Assembly: GCF_029867415.1 (NCBI RefSeq)
Contig: NC_081183.1
Coordinates: 67,406,336-67,470,335, forward strand
Direction of reading: 5' to 3'
DNA from: Vicia villosa
Lineage: Eukaryota > Streptophyta > Magnoliopsida > Fabales > Fabaceae
DNA: 64,000 nt
The translations under genes were made by a program, and so were the position numbers. Positions 57,801 through 64,000 of the stretch are shown in pieces. A model generated the notes under the pieces. It ran no database searches. It was not told the origin of the DNA and worked only from the letters and a program-made list of their open reading frames with translations. How positions within the stretch are numbered: the first letter of the stretch is position 1; every line of letters starts with the position of its first letter.

Positions 57801-58684
57801 TGCCCATCCGAAGCTTGTTATCGGATGTCATAATTTTTTATTTCCATCCAAAGCCTGTTATTGGATGTCATAATCTTTCATTGCCATCCGAAGCCTGTTA
57901 TCGGATGTCATAATCTTTCATTGTCGTCAGGAGCCTGTTATCGGATGTCATAGTCTTTCATTGCCATTCGAAGCCTGTTATCGGATGTCATAATCTTTCA
58001 TTGTCATCTGAAGCCTGTTATCGGATGTCATAACCTTTCATTGCCATCTGAAGCTTGTTATCAGATGTCATAACCTTTCATTGCCATCTGAAGCTTGTTA
58101 TCAGATGTCATAATCTTTCATCACAATCCAAAGCCTGTTATTGGATGTCATAGTCTTTCATTGCCATCCGAAGCCTGTTATCGGATGTCATAATCTTTCA
58201 TTGTCATCTGAAGCCTGTTATCAGATGTCATAACCTTTCATTGCCATCCGAAGCCTGTTATCGGATGTCATAATCTTTCATTTTGTTGTCATCCAAAAGC
58301 GAGCAATTGGATGTCACAATCCCCAATAAAGTGTTTTCACCTCATTCAATGCCACTCTCGAATTTATCTGATTATTGGTATCGTCTAATGCCACTCTTAA
58401 ACGTTCCTACTGTCATTTTTATCCAGATTTTTATCCCTCATTTCAAATTCTTTCCATCATTAGTTTATCTCTTGTGGCACCATATTCCCCACAGAGATTC
58501 GAGTGTCTCATATCGCATTGCATTCAGAATAACAAAAAGAGAGTTCATGCATTTCATTGCATTGCATTTGCATAAAAGGGACGAAAATTCGGGTCCTTCT
58601 ATATTTAATTACCTTCCGCCATTGATACCACGAAGACTAAAGTCATTCATGCTATCCGGCTTGAGATAATTAAATAGGGGCATC
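54860..58684 (+). mobile_element. L array, internal region 2 (non-coding)
   Basis: Near-identical copy of internal region 1 with scattered substitutions and a slightly different poly-A length. Primer site 54865-54882. Hairpin minisatellite at 57524-58314. No coding domain. Confidence 0.85.
57524..58314 (+). repeat. 40-bp hairpin minisatellite, array 2
   Basis: Same length and unit order as array 1 with a few changes, for example AATCCAA/TTGGATG in one unit and GAAGCTTG loops in others. The three arm pair types are retained. Confidence 0.92.
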
Positions 58685-61600
58685 TGTCGCACCCCAATTT
58701 TTGACCTGCATATTTCTTTCATTTTTCAATTTGTCACGTTTTTTTTCTTCAGCATTTCGTATTTTATTCAAAAATTAAAAAATATATATATTTAGCTTCA
58801 TATTATTTTACTTATAATCTCGTCATTTCGATAACGATTTTTGATTTGCTTTTTTTTATTCTAATTCAATTCAGAACATTTCTTAAGTTGGATTATTATT
58901 TAAATTGAAATCGAATTCTAGGTCTCTTTTATTTAGTATTTATCATTGTTATTATTATTATATTTTGCGCATGTCCACTTGCACTTTTTTGTTTTCTTTA
59001 TTGTTTGATATTTAATTAGATAATTGTTTATTGATGATTAGGATTTTTATTCTAATTATTAATTAAACATGTTTCAATTAAATATTGATTCAAGTTAGAG
59101 ATAACCAAATAATATACATAGGCCCAATTGCATCTTTTGGTTTTTTTAAGCCCATCTCTTTATTTATTTTTTGTTGTTACACCACAAGTAAGAAAATAAT
59201 AAAAGAAAAAGAAAACAAAATATTGCAGACAAATTGTCCCAAATGCCACGCCTCTGCTCCACGCCTCTGATATCTCTTGCTGCTTCCCCTGCTCCAAAGC
59301 CTGCTCCAAGGAGCCACAAATTTCACCAAAATAGCCATACAAATCCTGCATAAAAAAGCAAAGAAATCAGTTACCTCAAATGTTCAAAAATCCTTCAAAT
59401 TTCCCCCCAAAATGATAATAGTTTGGCTATAAAACAGGGAGGAGAAGCAGGGCGAGAAAGAAAAAGAGGGCCACAACCACCTAAGAGATAAACTTCAAAA
59501 AACTCTGCTCAAATCTCCATTCACAACAAACCTCTGCGAAATTTTCACTACCATACTCCCTCAAAACCACATCAATACCCACCTTCTCAACATTCATTCA
59601 ACCTCAACCCTGCAGACCTGCATCATATATTCACCCCTCCTTCATACATACTCTCTAAACAACAACACACAAACCGACCTCACCTCCATTCAACCTCACA
59701 GAACACTCACCAAACACAAACCCCAACAAACTCACGATAACCTTCACTATTCAGCAACTTCAACCCTTACAGACAACCATCGCGACATTACTCCACCCTC
59801 AGCCTCTCATACAAATTTCATCAACAACACAGAGCCACAACAATAAAGACACAGATCACAACATCAGAAAAAAAGGCACACTCAGAAGCGTAGAACCGAG
59901 TAGAAGAAGAAAGAGGTCGAAGCAAGCATACACGTACCTATGTTCTATTCACCTTCTCTGATTTCTGTTTATGTTTTGTTGTTGTAGCTACTGGTATTAT
60001 CTTTTTTTTCTCTGAAGTTTTAATCATATAAACTTGTAACTCTGAAGCATATTGAAAACTTGGGGATTTAGGGTTGTTGTGGGATAGGGATTTATTGTGT
60101 TTTATTGCTGTTGTATCCATGGTGAAATAGTAATAGATCGAGAGAGGTGAGGTCAAGAGCATTTTTCTGTTGTTTGTTCGTTCACCATTGAAACGAGAGA
60201 GAAACGAGAGAGAAACGAGAGAGAAACGAGAGAGAAACTTGAGAGAGATCGAGAGGAACACTATGTCTTTTTTCTGATTTCGTGAAAGAGGCAGAAGCTT
60301 GGTCTCTAGGGTTTTCTAACCCGTTCCAGTTTTTTAGTGGAAAGGGTATGGATCCGGGTTGAACCGGTCCGGCCCAGGAGGTTTATTCTTTATTTTATTT
60401 TATTCTTTTGTTAGTTTCATATGGGCCTTACACCCTCATCTGGGTTTAGCACTTCCCATGGCCCATTTCCTTATTTTATTATTAGATTTCTTTTCATATA
60501 AAAATCACAAAAAAATATTTATTGTTTATTTTATTTACTAGATTTACAAAAAGGCAAAAAATATATTCTTTAGATGTATGTTTAGAATTTATCAAATTAT
60601 TTTAAAATGATCCAAACATAGTTCTTTTCATTCGAATCGTATTTTGAGCCTTAATGGATGAATCAGGGAGGGTACGTACGTACTTGTACGAGTTGTCTTA
60701 AAAGTATTTGGGTGATGGCCGTTAAGCTTTTATTCGAATACTTGGATTCCATTAAAGGCTCCATAAAACTCGATTTAATTCACCCTCTTTTACAAAAACG
60801 CTTTTCTTTTAATCAAATAGAATTTAGTCTATAATGGATAATGAAGAAGGGTTTGTACGTACTTGTACAAGTTGTTCTTTAAGCAATTAGGCGATGGCCG
60901 TTAAGCCATTGTTTAAGTGCGTTGACTCCATTAAAGACTTCATAAAACTCAATTTAGCGAATGCTCTTTCAAGCGTTTAGGCGATGGCCGTTAAGCTTTT
61001 GTTTGAACGCTTGAATTCCATTAAAGATCTTTCAACTCTATAAATCAATCTTCTTCTTTTTTTCATCACCTACGAGGGGGTTGTACGTACTTGTACAATT
61101 TTCTCTTTCAAGCATTTAGGCGATGGCCGTTAAGCTTTTGTTTAAATGTTTGATTTCTAACAAACAACTTCAATTCATTCACACCTTTTTAATTTTAAAA
61201 CCTTTTTTTAAAAAAACGAGACACTTAGTCAAAATTCAAATGCAATTATACTTCCACATGTGAAGATCGAACGTTTTCCACTCGAATGCGATGATGGCCA
61301 AAATCTTGTTCTAATCTTGATTTAGTTATCCATTCTTGTAGTGATGCAAACAATATCTTATCCATGTGCGCATAGTATTGTTTGAATGCGATCGAGTACC
61401 TCTCGCCAAAATAACCAATAAACTCGTAGTTTTACCCCGAACTACGATTGCTCTGACTTTCCCATTGCACTAGGGAATACGTAGGCACAAGATACAAACG
61501 TCTTGGCGAGCACAATAATAAAAAATCTTATTTTGTTTCTTCCTTCTTTCCAACCTAATAAATAACACAAATAGATAATAAGCTAACAATTGATCACAAG

Positions 61601-61836
61601 ATTAACTAAATGGGTCCCATCGAGTACGATGGAAGTGAGGGGTGCTAACACCTTCCCCTTGCTTAACCGACTCCCGAACCTAAATTTGGTTGCGATGACC
61701 ATCTTATCCATTTCTTTTTTTATTCGTGGGTTTTATCGATATTTTCCCATTCCTTTAGGAATAAATAAAGTTCGGTGGCGACTCTGTTGTACTTCGAATG
61801 CGTGAAAACGCGTCGAGTCACATTTTTACCGCTACA
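58685..61836 (+). mobile_element. L array, LTR 3
   Basis: 3,152 bp, the only complete 3' end in the array. It has four GAGAGAAAC repeats (about 60190-60235), hairpin series 60702-61153, and the terminal GAAA-loop hairpin (61791-61818) missing from LTRs 1 and 2. TATAAAA at 59428-59434. Followed directly by TCCAC, without a primer site. Confidence 0.87.
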
Positions 61837-62320
61837 TCCACTGGTTACTGTGTACCTCTTTTGCATGAGAGAGGTTTATGCATGTATCTTTGGGTGCGTC
61901 GGAGCTCAAGGACCTTTAGTCACCTTTAACCCACCTTAACTTTTAGGAACGTAGTGGGAGGGCTATTCTTGGTGCATGCCAAGTTATGGTCGCGACCCGA
62001 TACTACAGCTCAGATAGGTTTCTTCCTAAAGTATCATTGCGTGGTATGCATGTATCATGTTCGAGGGTGCTTTAGAAGGGGCCGACAATTCTGGGTCACT
62101 GGTAGAACCCGTTGCTGAAATCTCTTTATCCATAGAAGTACCTTTGGGAAGGGTATCTCACCTTGTCAAACTCCATGCAAGCCAAACCTAAGGAATTTGT
62201 GTGATTTGCGTGGACTTGTCTGTGTTTGTGACTCATGCATCCATGCATCATTCATACATATCATGGCTAACTCATTCCAAGGAGTTAAAGGATTGTTAAC
62301 CATAATTTGTTTTGTAGGTC
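61837..62320 (+). other. Ogre leader, second part
   Basis: Continuation of the Ogre leader after the right-hand TCCAC. It is non-coding. It ends with TTTGTTTTGTAG eight bases before... the ORF1 region, at 62307-62318, which looks like a splice acceptor just before the ATG at 62321; splicing here is a guess. Confidence 0.6.
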
Positions 62321-63781
62321 ATGGAAATCAAAGTTCGTAAGCCTTTCTGCCTCAGCTTCAAGGGAGTGCCTACATCTCTGAAGATTCTTTGTGATAATGT
62401 TTCTGGTGCTTTTGTGCTTTCCGAGTCTCTTAACAGATTAATCAGCCTGGTACAAACCAAAGTGGATGAAACGCTCCTCAATACGATGATCCGGTTTTAT
62501 GATCCTTTCCTTCATTGCTTTACTTATAGGGACTTTCAGTTGGTTCCCACATTAGAGGAATTTTCCTCTATACTAGGATTACCGGTACTTGATCAGATGC
62601 CCTACACTGGTGAAGAAGAGATTCCTAAGTTGGAAGATGTTGCTGCTGCATTGCATTTGCCTCGGTCAGAAATTAAAAAGGCTTGGGTGAATAAAGGAGA
62701 ATATACTAGTTTGCCTATTGACTTCTTGTATGGTCAAGCTGAAATCTTGATTAATGCTGCAAGTATGGATGCTCTTTAAAAAGTCCTCGCTTTCCTAATC
62801 TATGGGCAAGTCTTATTCCCTCGTTACGACAAAATTGTTGACGTGATTGCTGTTAAGATCTTCATCAGCAATAATCCCGTTCCTACCTTATTGGTTGACT
62901 TGTTGCATTCTATCCATCATCGGTCATCTAAAGGAAAAGGTTGCGTTCTTGGATGTGAACCTCTTCTACATAAGTGGTTTATTTCTCACTTACCCCGTTC
63001 CGTGATAAAGAACGAAGAAGGTTGGACCTGGGTTCAAAGGGTCATGAGGCTTTCTTACGATGATATCGTTTGGAACCAAAAGGAGTTTGAAGGAACCCAT
63101 TTGTTTGATAGTTATGGAGATTTCCCAAATGTACCTCTTCTTGGTACCCGAGGAGGAATAACTTATAATCTCATATTAGCTCGACATCAGTTTGGTTTCG
63201 CTTTGAAAGACAAACCACGCTCCATATACCTTAGCACGGAAAACTTTGATTATGATTCAGATACAACTGGGAAGAAGAAGTTGTTTATTAGAGCTTGGTC
63301 CAAGGTAAAGAAAGTATGTACGAGAGAATTGGGACTAAGGAACTACATCCCTTCAGATCTTTATTTTAGGTGGATTTATGATCGAGTTGTTGAGTATGGT
63401 GTGCCATATCCATCTGATAGCCCTGTTGTGCCAAGGGTTACCCCTCCGGTCATTCCTGTGGTTTTGGAGCCTCATGTTCCCGCTCCAAATGAAGACCTTG
63501 ATGCTACCGTTGCTTCTTTAAGAAGAGAAAAGGCTGATCTTGAAAAGCGCCTAAGTGAGGTTGAGGCTGAAAAAGCAGTGTTAGTGGCTGATGCTAAAGA
63601 GCGAGATGGTATGCTTGAATATTTCTCCCGTAAATGGAAGATTGAGGATTTCGTCTCTCCAGATCAGATATAATCATGGGAACAAGAGATTGATAGACTC
63701 GTCCAAGAAAGAAACGAGATGATTAAAGCTCACAAAGAGGAGATCAGAATTTTAAAGAGAAAGAGCCGACTCGAAGACTGA
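62321..63781 (+). pseudogene. Ogre ORF1, full length but with two in-frame stops
   Basis: ATG 62321 (MEIKVRKPFCLSFKGVP) to TGA 63779-63781, 486 codons in one frame. TAA at 62777-62779 and at 63671-63673 interrupt it, with similar sequence continuing on both sides. ORF1 upstream of gag is a hallmark of Ogre elements; its function is unknown. Visible features: a globular first two thirds (FRDFQLVPTLEEF-like, LLHKWFISHLP, RGGITYNLILARHQFGFAL, SDLYFRWIYDRVVEYGVPYP), a Pro/Val-rich linker, then a heptad-like coiled coil at residues about 391-432 (ATVASLRREKADLEKRLSEV). It resembles plant-mobile-domain-type proteins of legume Ogre elements from memory. Confidence 0.72.
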
Positions 63782-64000
63782 TTTCTATTATTTTCATGTT
63801 ATATTTTATTTTATATTATTTTCAGTACTTTCAGATGTAAATATTAACTTGATAACATTATATTTTTATATTTTTATAAGAGAATTGATATTTTTGCTTT
63901 TATTTTCAATATGTGTTAAAAATCCTTTAATTCCTTGGAAACATTGCATATGCATACACATATCATTCATAGCATTACATCACAGGTTTTCTACAAACAG
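63782..64000 (+). other. AT-rich spacer after Ogre ORF1
   Basis: Very AT-rich, no frame or motif seen. In Ogre elements gag-pol would follow, beyond the window. Confidence 0.5.

Larger units (their letters stand above)
44859..61836 (+). mobile_element. Non-coding Ogre/Tat-type element L, as a three-LTR tandem array
   Basis: LTR (44859-47954), internal (47955-51775), LTR (51776-54859), internal (54860-58684), LTR (58685-61836), all plus strand. One TCCAC duplication surrounds the whole 16,978 bp. Each internal region begins with a tRNA-Arg primer site and ends with a purine tract (AATTAAATAGGGGCATC) before the next LTR, so all replication signals are present. No gag, protease, RT or integrase is recognisable. 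This fits a large retrotransposon derivative (LARD) that uses proteins from a relative. Confidence 0.88.

Overview
This 64 kb window looks like repeat-dense, AT-rich plant nuclear DNA. The mixture of Ogre/Tat elements primed by tRNA-Arg, Tekay-like chromoviruses primed by initiator tRNA-Met, an Athila-like element and a SIRE-type copia LTR is typical of large legume genomes, probably tribe Fabeae. That placement is an inference from repeat families remembered, not from a search. I see no intact cellular gene, rRNA gene or CRISPR array. Nearly every base belongs to a nest of LTR retrotransposons plus one DNA transposon.

Layout. (1) 1-14445 is a minus-strand chromovirus (family A) arranged LTR-internal-LTR-internal-LTR. 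Its last LTR carries a 1.6 kb non-autonomous hAT transposon (10443-12064, 8-bp target duplication) holding a scrap of a lectin-receptor-kinase gene. (2) 14446-15314 is the end of a SIRE-type copia LTR. (3) 15315-17451 is the structured 5' leader, and 17472 to about 20260 the LTR, of a minus-strand Ogre-like element (Ogre-M). (4) About 20261-41203 holds a broken minus-strand chromovirus (H) whose gag is split by two insertions. One is a plus-strand chromovirus B (20862-28649). The other is a 9.9 kb Athila-like element (29248-39138, TSD CCTTC), whose right LTR was itself hit by a solo LTR of family L (35228-38388, TSD GTTCC). (5) 41204-41576 is an Ogre-like scrap. (6) 41577 to beyond the window end is a plus-strand Ogre element: LTR, PBS, leader and ORF1. 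Its leader is split by a 17 kb non-coding array L (44859-61836), LTR-internal-LTR-internal-LTR, flanked by a single TCCAC target duplication.

The most unusual signal is RNA-like structure. Ogre/Tat-type leaders and LTRs here contain serial short hairpins whose arms change together between copies. These include four loop-conserved hairpins in each L LTR, about 20 hairpins in a 40-bp minisatellite within the L internal region, nested hairpins in the Ogre-M LTR, and about 160-bp multi-hairpin units in the Ogre-M leader. Separately, the LTRs of chromovirus A, chromovirus B and the Athila-like element each carry 3-4 copies of their own GC-rich palindrome. Coding capacity is poor. Families A and B share an altered protease motif and the same reverse transcriptase core deletion, so they were probably moved by proteins from other elements. 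All comparisons were made by eye; no identity values were computed.
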